Counted from the first letter of the stretch, positions 36,309-45,970 are shown. The stretch: DNA of 64,000 bases from Thiomargarita sp. (GCA_020721005.1 DYNP01000010.1:122863-186862); one strand, 5' to 3'. Translations and numbers: made by a program. The notes: generated by a model not told the origin, from the letters alone.

Positions 36309-38180
36309 ATGTCCTCCTACTTTGTCTTAAAAAATGTAGTTCAGGAAACTAACGTATTTAACCTGCGCATCATCTTAGCCTGGATAGCCATGCTATTGGG
36401 ACTGATCCTGATCGTGTTGCGACTGATCAATTTACAAGTCATTGAACATGAACGCTATACCACCCTATCGGAAAGTAATCACCTCAAAATACGCCCATTG
36501 CCTCCAACCCGAGGCCTGATTTATGATCGCAATGGCGTGTTATTGGCAGAAAATCGAGTCTCTTATAGCCTCTCCATCATCCCGGAACAAGTTGACAATA
36601 TTGACGAACTTATTGGCAGACTTAAAGAACTTATCCTGATTGAAGACACCGATATCAATCATTTCAAACGCTTATTACAACAAAGACGAGGCTTTGATTC
36701 CATTCCCTTACGTTTACGCCTCACTGAAGACGAAGTTGCCCGGCTTTCTGTAGAAAGCCATCGCCTTCCTCACGTGGAAATTACCTCCAACTTAAGTCGC
36801 TATTACCCACTCGGTCCCACTGCAGTCCATGCCATTGGCTATGTGGGACGTATTAATGAACAAGAATTGGCAGTCATTGACCAACACAACTACATGGGAA
36901 GCCATTACATAGGCAAAGTGGGCGTGGAAAAATTCTATGAAAAAGAATTACATGGCAAAGTCGGATTTCAACAAGTAGAAACCAATGTCCAAGGTCGACT
37001 GTTGCGCGTTTTAGAACGCACTCCCCCCATTCCCGGCAAAAACCTATACCTGAACATTGACGTTACCTTGCAACGTTTTGTTGAAAATCTTATCAAGGAT
37101 GAGCGGGCTTCCATCGTAGCCATTGAACCAGACAGTGGCGGAGTTTTGGCACTGGCAAGCATGCCCTATTACGATCCCAACCTATTTGTCAATGGCATTG
37201 ACGCCCAAAAATATCGAGAACTGCGCGATTCCCCAGACCGTCCCCTATTCAATCGCGCCATTCGCGGCCAATATCCCCCAGGCTCCACTGTCAAAGCCTT
37301 TGTGGGACTGGCGGGTTTAGAATATGGAGTGCGGGCTGAACACAGCAGCACTTGGTGCCGCGGCTGGTATTCCCTTAAAGGTCAATCTCATCGATATCGA
37401 GACTGGAAAAAAAGTGGTCATGGCGCCATGAATCTTCACCATGCCATTGAACAATCTTGTGACGTCTATTTTTACGCCTTAGCCAACGATCTGGGCATCG
37501 ATCGCCTCCATGCCTTCATGAGCCGCTTTGGATTTGGCAAAAAAACTGGCATCGATGTCAGCGGAGAATTGCCCGGACTCATGCCCTCTCGGGACTGGAA
37601 ACGTCGTGCCCGAAATAAACTCTGGTATTCCGGAGAAACACTTATTGCGGGTATTGGTCAAGGTTTCACCTTATCCACCCCCTTACAACTAGCCGTGGCC
37701 ACTGCCACTTTGAGCAAACGGGGACAATTTAGACAACCCAGAGTAGTATTTGCAGTGGATGAGACTCACTTGGATGAACTGAGCACTGTCACCCCCACCA
37801 AACAAGTCAACGTCACCCTAAAAGACGAACATTACTGGGACATTGCCATTGCCGGCATGGAAGCAGTGGTGCACAGTCGGCGAGGCACAGCTCAAAAAGT
37901 CGGTTTACGTTCCCCCTACCATTTTGCAGGGAAAACGGGGACTGCTCAAGTTGTGGGCATTAAACAAGATGAACATTACAATGCGAAAAAACTCCCTAAA
38001 AAGTTTCACGACCATGCCTGGTTTATTGCCTTTGCGCCCATTGACAATCCCAAAATTGCAGTCTCTGTGATCGTAGAAAATGGGGGAGGTGGCAGCAAAA
38101 CTGCTGCCCCACTGGCCAAAAAAGTCATGGATTTTTACCTGCTACCCAATTCTCCACTTCGGATTGCCAACAAAGAATAA
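36309..38180 (+). CDS. mrdA: Penicillin-binding protein 2 (peptidoglycan transpeptidase)
   Basis: PBP2 is the elongation-specific transpeptidase. The 623-residue protein has an N-terminal membrane helix (about 23-42), the pedestal motifs RGLIYDRNGVLLAEN and GRINEQELAVID, and the transpeptidase domain. Its catalytic Ser lies in PPGSTVK (near 327), the second motif is EQSCDVYFY, and the KTGT is in FAGKTGTAQ. AGGAG lies 8-12 bases upstream of the ATG. rodA follows after 120 bases, the conserved pair. Confidence 0.98.
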   Translation: MSSYFVLKNVVQETNVFNLRIILAWIAMLLGLILIVLRLINLQVIEHERYTTLSESNHLKIRPLPPTRGLIYDRNGVLLAENRVSYSLSIIPEQVDNIDELIGRLKELILIEDTDINHFKRLLQQRRGFDSIPLRLRLTEDEVARLSVESHRLPHVEITSNLSRYYPLGPTAVHAIGYVGRINEQELAVIDQHNYMGSHYIGKVGVEKFYEKELHGKVGFQQVETNVQGRLLRVLERTPPIPGKNLYLNIDVTLQRFVENLIKDERASIVAIEPDSGGVLALASMPYYDPNLFVNGIDAQKYRELRDSPDRPLFNRAIRGQYPPGSTVKAFVGLAGLEYGVRAEHSSTWCRGWYSLKGQSHRYRDWKKSGHGAMNLHHAIEQSCDVYFYALANDLGIDRLHAFMSRFGFGKKTGIDVSGELPGLMPSRDWKRRARNKLWYSGETLIAGIGQGFTLSTPLQLAVATATLSKRGQFRQPRVVFAVDETHLDELSTVTPTKQVNVTLKDEHYWDIAIAGMEAVVHSRRGTAQKVGLRSPYHFAGKTGTAQVVGIKQDEHYNAKKLPKKFHDHAWFIAFAPIDNPKIAVSVIVENGGGGSKTAAPLAKKVMDFYLLPNSPLRIANKE

Positions 38181-38300
38181 TTCCCTAAGCACACCACTTG
38201 ACCACCGTTTTCCTTTTAAACACACACAGAGCAACGGGATCACTTCCAAACCCAAGACTTTAAGAATTTCTCACCCTCAACTCACTCAGCAATACCCAAT

Positions 38301-39404
38301 ATGGCCACTGACTGGACTGAAAAATCTTCCCCTCATTTCTTACATTTAGACAAACCGCTGTTGCTGGGACTCATAATCCTATGTTGCATGGGACTGTTCG
38401 TTCTATACAGTGCAGGAGGCCAAGACCTTGATCTGGTAGGTAGACAATTGCTCCGCATGTTACTCGGTTTTGGCATCATGCTCATCCTGGCTCAAATTCG
38501 TCCCCAATACCTTATTCACTGGATACCATGGATTTACATAACCGGCATTTTCTTCCTGATAGCCGTCTTACTGGTTGGAGAAATTGTCAATGGTTCCCAA
38601 CGCTGGTTAAATTTGGGACTATTTCGTTTTCAACCCTCAGAAATGATGAAATTGACCGTACCACTCATGGTCACCTGGTATTTGGCAGACAAACCTTTGC
38701 CCCCTAACTACTGGCGCCTCACTCTGGCCCTCATGATCACTCTGATACCCGTCATTCTCATTGCCAAACAACCGGATTTGGGCACGGCTTTACTCATTGC
38801 AGCCTCTGGAGCTTTCGTGATCTTTTTCAGCGGCATTTCTTGGCGTCTCATCTTCACTGCTGCCTTCCTATTGACCGCCTTAGCTCCAGTCCTGTGGTTT
38901 ATGCTCCATGACTACCAACGGGAACGAATTTACACCTTACTCAACCCTGAAAAAGCTCCCTTGAGCACCGGTTATCACATCATACAATCTAAAATTGCCA
39001 TTGGTTCCGGGGGATTTTATGGCAAAGGATGGTTAAAAGGTACCCAATCCAACCTAGAATTCTTACCGGAACGAACCACTGACTTTGTATTTGCGGTCTA
39101 CAGTGAAGAATTTGGATTACTGGGCATTCTCATTTTATTGAGCATCTACCTATTTATTCTCACTCGTGGACTCTACATCGCAATGCAGGCTCAAGACACC
39201 TTCTCTCGTCTATTGGCCGGCAGTCTAACCCTCAGCTTCTTTGTCTACATTTTTGTCAACATCGGCATGGTGGCAGGATTATTACCCGTAGTTGGGTTAC
39301 CCTTGCCCCTCATCAGTTACGGAGGAACCTCACTGATTACCCTAATGGCCAGCTTTGGGTTGCTCATGAGTATTTACACCCACCGAAGACTACTTTCTAA
39401 TTAA
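38301..39404 (+). CDS. rodA: Peptidoglycan glycosyltransferase RodA
   Basis: A SEDS-family lipid II polymerase that pairs with PBP2. The 367-residue protein has about ten membrane helices and the SEDS signatures GSQRWLNLGLFRFQPSEMMKL, AKQPDLGTALLIA, the acidic loop with ERTTDFVFAVYSEEFG, and the C-terminal GLPLPLISYGGTSLI. The catalytic Asp in SEDS proteins lies in the ERTTDF segment. The length is standard for the gene also called mrdB. Confidence 0.97.
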   Translation: MATDWTEKSSPHFLHLDKPLLLGLIILCCMGLFVLYSAGGQDLDLVGRQLLRMLLGFGIMLILAQIRPQYLIHWIPWIYITGIFFLIAVLLVGEIVNGSQRWLNLGLFRFQPSEMMKLTVPLMVTWYLADKPLPPNYWRLTLALMITLIPVILIAKQPDLGTALLIAASGAFVIFFSGISWRLIFTAAFLLTALAPVLWFMLHDYQRERIYTLLNPEKAPLSTGYHIIQSKIAIGSGGFYGKGWLKGTQSNLEFLPERTTDFVFAVYSEEFGLLGILILLSIYLFILTRGLYIAMQAQDTFSRLLAGSLTLSFFVYIFVNIGMVAGLLPVVGLPLPLISYGGTSLITLMASFGLLMSIYTHRRLLSN

Positions 39405-39524
39405 ATTCATGAACTCATGGCCAATTCCAAGAAATCACGGGGAGAAATAACTCTTTTCCCATAAAAACTATACAGCGCTCCTGTCGCGTTCAAAATCCCA
39501 ATTCCCATTTAACAAAGGTATGAT

Positions 39525-40520
39525 ATGCGCCTCACTCACTCTCCCTTTTTTTCACCCTTTCTTCTATTAGGACTACTCCTTATTGCCATAAATGAAGCAA
39601 CTTGGGCTCAACCCAATACCTTAGAACAATTCATCAATAACATGGTCACCCAACACCACTTTGACCCTCAATATCTGACTCAACTCTTTAAACAAGTCAA
39701 AATAAAAAATAACATTCTCAGCGTCATGGATAGGCCTGGAGAAGCCAAGCCTTGGTACCAATATCGAACTGCCCTGATCACCCCTTCCCGAATCAATCAG
39801 GGACTGCAATTCTGGAAACAACAAGCCGCCTCTTTGACAAAAGCCACCGCCCAATATGGAGTCCCGGCTGAAATTGTAATTGCCATCATTGGCATTGAAA
39901 CCAGCTATGGAGACAACACTGGAAACTTTAAAGTGATCGAGTCCCTCACCACTCTGGGCTTTCACTATCCCCGACGCGCCGAATTTTTCCAAGGAGAATT
40001 AGAAGCCTTTCTACTCATCACCAGAGAAGAAGGACTTGACCCCCTACAACCCGAAGGATCTTATGCCGGCGCCATGGGTATCGGTCAATTCATGCCCACC
40101 AGCTATCGCAAGTACGCTGTTGACTTTAATAAAGACGGCAAACGCAACATCTGGACTTCCTTTGAAGACGCCATTGGCAGCGTCGCTAACTACCTACACC
40201 AACATGGCTGGCAAAGAGAACAATCCGTTATCACCCCGACTAAAGTACGACCTGATGCCATTGACCAATTACTGAGCTTAAAATTCGAACCCAATTACAC
40301 CTTACAGGAACTTGCTCAACAAGGTTTAAGCTACAATGGGAATGAACCTCCCAACACCCTAGCCATGATTATTGACTTGAAAACCGAATTGGGCACTGCC
40401 TATTGGGTCGGTTTTAAAAACTTCTATGTCATCACCCGTTACAATCGCAGCAAAAATTACGCAATGGCAGTTTATCAACTGGCCCAAGAAATTGCTCATC
40501 TTTATTCCCTGAACCCATAA
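39525..40520 (+). CDS. mltB: Lytic murein transglycosylase B
   Basis: MltB cleaves the MurNAc-GlcNAc bond in the periplasm. A signal peptide (about 1-28, ending ATWAQ) is not followed by a lipobox cysteine, so this form is probably soluble rather than lipid-anchored. The catalytic Glu is in IAIIGIETSYGDNTG; LGFHYPRRAEFFQGELEAFL, SYAGAMGIGQFMPTSYR, and an EF-hand-like DFNKDGKRNIW loop follow. The 331-residue length fits. The gene sits in the usual rodA-mltB-rlpA-dacA order. Confidence 0.96.
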   Translation: MRLTHSPFFSPFLLLGLLLIAINEATWAQPNTLEQFINNMVTQHHFDPQYLTQLFKQVKIKNNILSVMDRPGEAKPWYQYRTALITPSRINQGLQFWKQQAASLTKATAQYGVPAEIVIAIIGIETSYGDNTGNFKVIESLTTLGFHYPRRAEFFQGELEAFLLITREEGLDPLQPEGSYAGAMGIGQFMPTSYRKYAVDFNKDGKRNIWTSFEDAIGSVANYLHQHGWQREQSVITPTKVRPDAIDQLLSLKFEPNYTLQELAQQGLSYNGNEPPNTLAMIIDLKTELGTAYWVGFKNFYVITRYNRSKNYAMAVYQLAQEIAHLYSLNP

Positions 40521-40536
40521 CTTTACCCCATTACTT

Positions 40537-41061
40537 ATGAAAATTATCCTGATCTCGTTGCTGACCCTATTGGGACTGTTGGCCTGTTCAACCCCCCTCA
40601 AGACCACGGTCCCCATTCCAACTATCCCGCAAAACGCAGTAACTCCTATTCCTCCAAAAACAGATCTCACCAAACCCGAAGTTCCCACCATTCAACCCGA
40701 TGAAGAACTAATCACAAGGCCCGAAGTTCCCATAATTGCCCCGGATCATGCCCATGCAGAATTACCTTGGGCCAGCCATGGCCTGGCTGGCTGGTATCAA
40801 CTCCAAGATCACGGTAATAAAACTGCCAGTGGCCAAATCTATGATTTATATGGAATGACTGCCGCCCATGCCAATCTACCTCTATTCTCCCGAGTTGAAA
40901 TCACCAATCCTCACACTGGACAACACGCCATCATCACCATTAACGATCGCCTGACCGAATCCCACTTACTCATCAAAATTTCCTATTTCCTAGCCCAACA
41001 ACTGGGTTTGATGACCTCACCTTCTCCAACCGTGAATATCAGGAGAATCGATGCGAGATAG
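40537..41061 (+). CDS. rlpA: RlpA-like septal lytic transglycosylase lipoprotein, atypical active site
   Basis: This 174-residue lipoprotein (lipobox LLAC, Cys17) has a Pro/Thr-rich linker and one double-psi beta-barrel domain: GLAGWYQ, TASGQIYDLYGMTAAHANLPL, VEITNP and INDRLTES. The His of TAAH and the Asp of NDR are kept, but the Glu of the usual GExYD motif is Gln here, and NDRGPF is NDRLTE. There is no C-terminal SPOR domain, so denuded-glycan targeting is not encoded. Position in the mrd cluster supports the identity; activity is doubtful. Confidence 0.82.
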   Translation: MKIILISLLTLLGLLACSTPLKTTVPIPTIPQNAVTPIPPKTDLTKPEVPTIQPDEELITRPEVPIIAPDHAHAELPWASHGLAGWYQLQDHGNKTASGQIYDLYGMTAAHANLPLFSRVEITNPHTGQHAIITINDRLTESHLLIKISYFLAQQLGLMTSPSPTVNIRRIDAR

Positions 41062-41122
41062 TTTTTCCCAATCCAACCCACAGACCTTCCTTCCCGAAAC
41101 ACGACCCCACCTTTTATTTCTC

Positions 41123-42277
41123 ATGCGAACTCATGTATATCTATTGTATCTAACCTTCACTCTATTCCTATCCACCGGAGTGACCCAAGCCAGTTTACCC
41201 CTAAATTTGGTCCCAACTCCTCCTCCTATTGAGTCTAGTGCTTATTTATTGCAAGACTTTGACAGTGACCAAATTCTTATGGAAAAACAGGCAGATAAAC
41301 GTTTAGAACCGGCCAGTTTAACCAAATTAATGACTGCCTATCTGATATTTGAAAAACTCAAATCAGGCAGTTTACAACTCACTGAGCCCGTTAGAATCAG
41401 CGAAAAAGCTTGGCGTACTACAGGTTCTCGCATGTATCTCAATGTTAATGAGACCGTTCCAGTGGAACAACTTCTAAAAGGTATGATTATACAATCTGGT
41501 AACGACGCCAGTATCGCTTTAGCGGAACATATTGCAGGTTCAGAAGAAACTTTTGTCAGTCTCATGAATAAAAAAGCCCAACAATTGGGCCTAAAAAATA
41601 CCCATTATACCAACAGCACTGGCTGGCCCCATTCCCAACAATACACTACCGCTCAGGATTTAGCCCGCCTGGCCCAAACCATCATTCGAGAACATCCAGA
41701 ATATTACCGCTGGTATTCCGAACGGGAATTTACCTACAATAACATCACTCAAACCAATCGCAATCTACTTCTTTGGCGAGATCACAGCGTCGATGGCATG
41801 AAAACTGGGTATACTGAAGCAGCCGGTTATTGTCTAGTCTCCTCTGCCAAAAGAGGAAATATGCGTCTAATAGCCATCCTTATGGGCGCCGGCAATAACA
41901 AAATACGGGCGACAGAAAGTCAAAAAATGCTAGACTATGGCTTTCGCTTCTTTGAAACCTACTTACTTTATCAGGCTGGTCAAGTTTTAAACACCGAAAA
42001 AGTTTGGCAAGGGGAACAAAATCACCTCACAGTTGGATTAACTTCTGATCTTTATATTACCCTTCCTAAGGGACAGTATCAACAACTGAATGCTTCTCTA
42101 CACATTGCCAAACGACTGCTTGCCCCCATTAAAGAAGGAGAAACACTGGGCACTTTACGTATTAACTTAGGGGAAGAAACACTACTTGAAAGGCCCCTAG
42201 TCGCCCTATCTTCAGTAAACAAAGGTAATTTATGGAAAAGATTGTTTGACCACCTTGTGTTGCTATTTAAAAAGTAG
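41123..42277 (+). CDS. dacA: D-alanyl-D-alanine carboxypeptidase (PBP5/6 type)
   Basis: Trims the terminal D-Ala of peptidoglycan stem peptides in the periplasm. The start was set at ATG 41123, giving a signal peptide (MRTHVYLLYLTFTLFLSTGV, then TQA); the frame extends upstream into rlpA. Catalytic Ser65 and Lys68 lie in EPASLTKLM, followed by SGN in IQSGNDAS and KTG in DGMKTGYTEAAG. The C-terminal DacA domain and the basic amphipathic tail (NLWKRLFDHLVLLFKK) that anchors PBP5 to the membrane are present. 384 residues. Confidence 0.95.
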   Translation: MRTHVYLLYLTFTLFLSTGVTQASLPLNLVPTPPPIESSAYLLQDFDSDQILMEKQADKRLEPASLTKLMTAYLIFEKLKSGSLQLTEPVRISEKAWRTTGSRMYLNVNETVPVEQLLKGMIIQSGNDASIALAEHIAGSEETFVSLMNKKAQQLGLKNTHYTNSTGWPHSQQYTTAQDLARLAQTIIREHPEYYRWYSEREFTYNNITQTNRNLLLWRDHSVDGMKTGYTEAAGYCLVSSAKRGNMRLIAILMGAGNNKIRATESQKMLDYGFRFFETYLLYQAGQVLNTEKVWQGEQNHLTVGLTSDLYITLPKGQYQQLNASLHIAKRLLAPIKEGETLGTLRINLGEETLLERPLVALSSVNKGNLWKRLFDHLVLLFKK

Positions 42278-42384
42278 TCTCAATTCACACAATTCCTTGC
42301 TCAGACACTCAGCCGGGACAATCCAACTTTTACCCCCCATTATACGGGAAATTCCCACTTAAACAATTACTTATCAACTCAACT

Positions 42385-43233
42385 ATGTCAATCGTTTACC
42401 TCAATGGTCAATTTTTACCCCTGGCTGAAGCCAAAATTTCCGTATTGGATCGAGGATTTATTTTTGGAGAAGGCATTTATGAAGTCATTCCCGCCTACAC
42501 CAAGCGCCTATTCCGCTTATCTGAACACTTACAACGCCTAGAGCATAATTTACAAAAAATTCGGCTTCCCAATCCACTGACCCGGCCACAATGGACCACG
42601 GTTTTACAAACTTTACTGTCGGAAAATGAAGGAGATAATCAATCGGTTTACTTGCAAATAACCCGAGGCTCAGCTAAAAGAGAACACCATTTTCCAGCCC
42701 ATAGCCAACCCACCGTGTTTGCCATGAGTGAACCCATCTCCATGACTTTTTCCCCATTCAAAGGTGTTAAAGCCATCACCTGCCCCGATACCCGTTGGCA
42801 ACATTGTGATATCAAAACTATCACCCTATTGGCCAATGTATTGGCTCGTCAACAAGCCATAGAGTCTGGTGCCCTAGAAGCCATTTTAATTCGAGAAGAG
42901 CAAGTGACTGAAGGCGCAGCCAGCAATGTTTTTGCGGTCATACAAGGACAAATTCTCACTCCCCCCAAAAGCCCATTCATTCTCCCGGGCATCACTCGCG
43001 ACTTAATCTTAGAAATCTTACAAATTCATCAAATTCCCCATCAGGAATCCCCAATTTCACTTACCCAACTGCAATCGGCCGAAGAAATCTGGCTAACCAG
43101 TTCCGTTAGAGAAATTATTCCCGTTGTCAACCTCAATGGACAAAGTGTAGGCACTGGTCAACCCGGTCCCATTTGGCACAGAATTTGGCAACTTTATCAG
43201 GATAATAAACCCAGATTCCTCACAATGCCATGA
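42385..43233 (+). CDS. D-amino-acid aminotransferase (class IV PLP enzyme)
   Basis: The 282-residue protein starts SIVYLNGQFLPLAEAKISVL, with DRGFIFGEGIYEVIPAY typical of D-alanine aminotransferases. The PLP-binding Lys is in HCDIKTITLLANVLARQQA, and EGAASNVFAV with PGITRDLILEI completes the fold-type IV signature. It interconverts D-Ala/D-Glu and 2-oxo acids, a link to peptidoglycan precursors fitting its place between dacA and ybeD. A branched-chain specificity is less likely. The stop overlaps the next start (ATGA). Confidence 0.9.
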   Translation: MSIVYLNGQFLPLAEAKISVLDRGFIFGEGIYEVIPAYTKRLFRLSEHLQRLEHNLQKIRLPNPLTRPQWTTVLQTLLSENEGDNQSVYLQITRGSAKREHHFPAHSQPTVFAMSEPISMTFSPFKGVKAITCPDTRWQHCDIKTITLLANVLARQQAIESGALEAILIREEQVTEGAASNVFAVIQGQILTPPKSPFILPGITRDLILEILQIHQIPHQESPISLTQLQSAEEIWLTSSVREIIPVVNLNGQSVGTGQPGPIWHRIWQLYQDNKPRFLTMP

Positions 43234-43508
43234 ACGCCCTTAACCCGGACCCCAATTCCTTGCTCAATTTTCCCTGTGAATTTCCAATTAAAATCATAGG
43301 ATTGTTTGACCCCGACTTTGAACAACTGGTTATTGAAATCGTTCGCCAACATTGTCAAGACTTAAAAGATCAAGCCATTCGCACTCGAACCAGTCGAGGA
43401 GGAAAATATGTGTCCATAACCATCGAGATCACCGCTCACAATCGTCTACAATTGGATAACCTATATATCCAACTCAGTCAACATCCCAAGGTTTTCATGG
43501 TGTTATAG
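43230..43508 (+). CDS. ybeD: YbeD family protein (DUF493)
   Basis: This 92-residue ACT-like regulatory-fold protein has NFPCEFPIKIIGLFDPDFEQLV, then RTSRGGKYVSITIEITA and the C-terminal HPKVFMVL. It overlaps the preceding gene by four bases. In many gammaproteobacteria dacA-(dat)-ybeD is followed by lipB-lipA for lipoate synthesis; neither follows here. Its molecular role is not settled. Confidence 0.92.
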   Translation: MNALNPDPNSLLNFPCEFPIKIIGLFDPDFEQLVIEIVRQHCQDLKDQAIRTRTSRGGKYVSITIEITAHNRLQLDNLYIQLSQHPKVFMVL

Positions 43509-43547
43509 CTCATCTTATGTTAAGTAATTGAAGAGTGAATAGTATAT

Positions 43548-43583
43548 GGTAGGATGGGTTACCTATCGTCAGCCCATCCTACC
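43548..43583. repeat. Perfect GGTAGGATGGG palindrome
   Basis: GGTAGGATGGG (43548-43558) and CCCATCCTACC (43573-43583) are exact complements around TTACCTATCGTCAG. A further GGTAGGATGAG follows at 43597. It occupies the place where lipB would normally begin. Confidence 0.85.
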
Positions 43584-43662
43584 ACTCTGCAAATCAGGTA
43601 GGATGAGCAACATGAAAAGACGTTTTCATTACCCCACATAACTATTAATTTTGAATAATACT

Positions 43663-44106
43663 ATGATTTATCGAGAAACTTTCTTTCGTCCTGACGAATT
43701 GCACCGCGAAGCTTGGTCAATTCCTGCGGTGATCTACAATCGCACGCATCACTTGTTAAACCAGACTAAAAACAAATGCCTATTTGTGCCCATTCGCAAC
43801 ATGCAATACTTGGCCGTTTTAGATAAGGAAGAAATCATCTTCATCGATTCAGCAGGAGGATATGGGCATCACAATGGAATAGGGGGACGCATTATTCAAT
43901 TGGCTTGGCTGGATTTTCATCCTCAAATTCGTCAAGCAATCAGTGACCCGGTCCCTTGTCATATCGCCTATTATTTACCTCATGCAAAACCAGCCATGCA
44001 ACGATTGGTTCAAGACTTCTCATTGGCACTTGAGCAGTTTGAACAACGGGAACACAAATCTTTTTTGGAACAAGTAGCCCAAATTTTACCTTTCAAAAAA
44101 ACATAA
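43663..44106 (+). CDS. Conserved protein of unknown function
   Basis: The product is 147 residues from ATG 43663 (MIYRETFFRPDELHREAWSI); a TTG four codons upstream is less likely. It looks cytosolic: no signal peptide or membrane segment, an alpha/beta mix with CLFVPIRNMQYLAVLD, EEIIFIDSAGGYGHHNGIGG and a C-terminal helix rich in Gln/Glu. I do not recognise the family. The next gene starts three bases after its stop, so the pair is surely one transcript. Confidence 0.75.
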   Translation: MIYRETFFRPDELHREAWSIPAVIYNRTHHLLNQTKNKCLFVPIRNMQYLAVLDKEEIIFIDSAGGYGHHNGIGGRIIQLAWLDFHPQIRQAISDPVPCHIAYYLPHAKPAMQRLVQDFSLALEQFEQREHKSFLEQVAQILPFKKT

Positions 44107-44109
44107 ACC

Positions 44110-44688
44110 ATGTTTGAACTATTTGCTCAATTAACCAATGAGTTGCGGCAAAATCCTCGTCTTAGAATAGGCTTGGGCATCATCGTAGCCCTGTTGTTAA
44201 CTTATGGTCTCTCTCGCCTACATGTGTATGAGAAACAATTGCAACAGAATTACCAAGAAGTCACTGGTCGATGGCAACAATTGAAAGAAGTGGCTGGACA
44301 AACCCAGTGGGCAAACCATGCCCAACAAGCTGTGGTGTTGCGGGAACAGTTGGAACAACAACTTTGGCAAGCCAACACCAAAGGCATGGCTCAAGCTGTA
44401 CTACAAACTTGGTTACAAGAAGAAATTTTCTTTGCTCAAATTAAAGATGCTGGTTTAAAAATGCAGACCACCTTGAGCGTGCCCAAATATCCCAATTTAT
44501 GGCAGATCAGCGCAGAATTACAAGCTGACTTCGAACCCAAAACTTTACAAAAGTTGCTGTTAGCGATTGAAGGGTATGAAAAATTAACTGTGGTGGAACG
44601 TTTAGAAATTCGTTATGCTTCTCGTTCGAGAATGACCTTGGGAGTCACTGCCTACTTTTTAGAAACTCCCACACCTTCCCAAAAATAG
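44110..44688 (+). CDS. Single-span membrane protein, GspM/PilO-like
   Basis: The 192-residue protein has a short cytosolic N-terminus (FAQLTNELRQNPRLR), one membrane helix at about 20-37, then a periplasmic coiled coil rich in Gln/Glu and a C-terminal alpha/beta part (NLWQISAELQADFEPKTLQKL, LTVVERLEIRY). This layout matches GspM and PilO assembly-platform proteins of type II secretion and pilus systems, but no gspL or pilN partner is adjacent, so the assignment is structural inference only. Confidence 0.5.
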   Translation: MFELFAQLTNELRQNPRLRIGLGIIVALLLTYGLSRLHVYEKQLQQNYQEVTGRWQQLKEVAGQTQWANHAQQAVVLREQLEQQLWQANTKGMAQAVLQTWLQEEIFFAQIKDAGLKMQTTLSVPKYPNLWQISAELQADFEPKTLQKLLLAIEGYEKLTVVERLEIRYASRSRMTLGVTAYFLETPTPSQK

Positions 44689-44786
44689 TTTCACAAATAT
44701 GACCAATTTACAGGCATCACTAAAGATTGACCTGTTCCCCTTTTAATTTAACTTCCTAGTTTCCCTTCTGAATTTAAGCTCATACC

Positions 44787-45788
44787 ATGAATCTGACTTG
44801 GATAGTCTTCAGTCCCCTCAAAAAACTCGGCACTCAACTGTCTTCTCCCCTTGCAAGCGTACGATATCGTTCCCTAATTCCCGCAAGAGAATTGGCTCAA
44901 CGACACAATATACAGATCATTCCCTTCTTACCTCCAAGTACGGTGAATGAGTTACTGCCTCTTTTGAAAAATGCAGATGCGGTTATCTTCTCCAAAAGTG
45001 TTCATCCCGCCACTCAGCAATTGGCGTTCCAAATTAAGCAACTGGGAATACGCTTGTATTTTGACATTTGTGATCACCACTTTGAACATCCTGAATATGC
45101 AAATTATTATCAGGAAATGACTGAAATTGCTGATAAAATCATCGTGAATACTCCTTATATGGCTGATATCGTCACCCATTATACAAATCGCCAAACCACA
45201 GTAATTGCTGATCCTTACGAAGGTCCCCGAGGACTGCCCCATTTTCTTCCCGGTAAAACTAAACTGCGTTTACTCTGGTTTGGACATCCCGTAAACCTAG
45301 ATACCCTGACCAATTTCATTCCCCAACTGCTAAATTTTGCCCAGACAATTCCTCTCGAATTACATCTTGTTTCCATGTTTACTCCCCAATTTGAACGGAT
45401 TTATTTTGAGCTACAACAACAAGTTGGAAAAAATTTATCTCTGCGTTTTTCTCCTTGGTCACTGACTGCGACTTGGAATGCCCTACATGCCACTGACATC
45501 GTGATTATTCCCAGCCTGCCCACTGAACAAAAACGTCCCAAAAGTGCCAACCGGTTGATTGAATCTATTCAAGCCGGCCGTTTTGTAGTTGCTTACCCTC
45601 TGCCTGCTTATCAACCTTTTGCCCAATGGGTTTGGGTCAATGATCAGTTGATTACGGGAATAGAATGGGCTCTTCAACATCCCCAACAGGTTATTCAGCA
45701 ATTGACCCAAGCTCAGTCCATTCTCGAATTCAGTTTTTCTCCAGTCTCCATTGCTAGACAATGGGAACAAGTGTTAAATCAGCCTTAG
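44787..45788 (+). CDS. GT-B type glycosyltransferase-like protein
   Basis: This 333-residue protein has two Rossmann-like halves: SVRYRSLIPARELAQRHNI, ADAVIFSKSVHPATQQLAF and YFDICDHHFEHPEYANYYQ, then KLRLLWFGHPVNLDTL and a C-terminal NRLIESIQAGRFVVAYPLPAYQPF typical of the donor-binding glutamate region of family 1/4-like transferases. It is cytosolic. Sugar donor and acceptor are unknown. It stands 98 bases after the preceding gene. Confidence 0.7.
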   Translation: MNLTWIVFSPLKKLGTQLSSPLASVRYRSLIPARELAQRHNIQIIPFLPPSTVNELLPLLKNADAVIFSKSVHPATQQLAFQIKQLGIRLYFDICDHHFEHPEYANYYQEMTEIADKIIVNTPYMADIVTHYTNRQTTVIADPYEGPRGLPHFLPGKTKLRLLWFGHPVNLDTLTNFIPQLLNFAQTIPLELHLVSMFTPQFERIYFELQQQVGKNLSLRFSPWSLTATWNALHATDIVIIPSLPTEQKRPKSANRLIESIQAGRFVVAYPLPAYQPFAQWVWVNDQLITGIEWALQHPQQVIQQLTQAQSILEFSFSPVSIARQWEQVLNQP

Positions 45789-45889
45789 TCTCTATTTGAA
45801 ACGGAGGGGAATTGATTCAGTGACCTTAAGTAAATTATAATTGCCGTCAAGTAGCCAAGCAATTAGTTCAGACGCTGGAAAACGAAATT

Positions 45890-45970
45890 GCTTCTAACAA
45901 GTTATTGAATTAACAGGATTAAAGAATCTGCAAAATTTGATGGACAGTGTGTTACCTAAATTTTTCAGCA
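45890..45970 (+). pseudogene. Relic of an antitoxin gene
   Basis: CTAACAAGTTATTGAATTAA, then CAGGATTAAAGAATCTGC, continuing to GTGTTACCTAAATTTTTC, is a diverged copy of the antitoxin coding sequence at 54085-54165 (CAACAAGCCGTTGAATTAAC ... GTGTTACGTGAATTTCTC). No start or continuing frame survives. It shows that a toxin-antitoxin module once lay upstream of the RHS gene. Confidence 0.7.
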
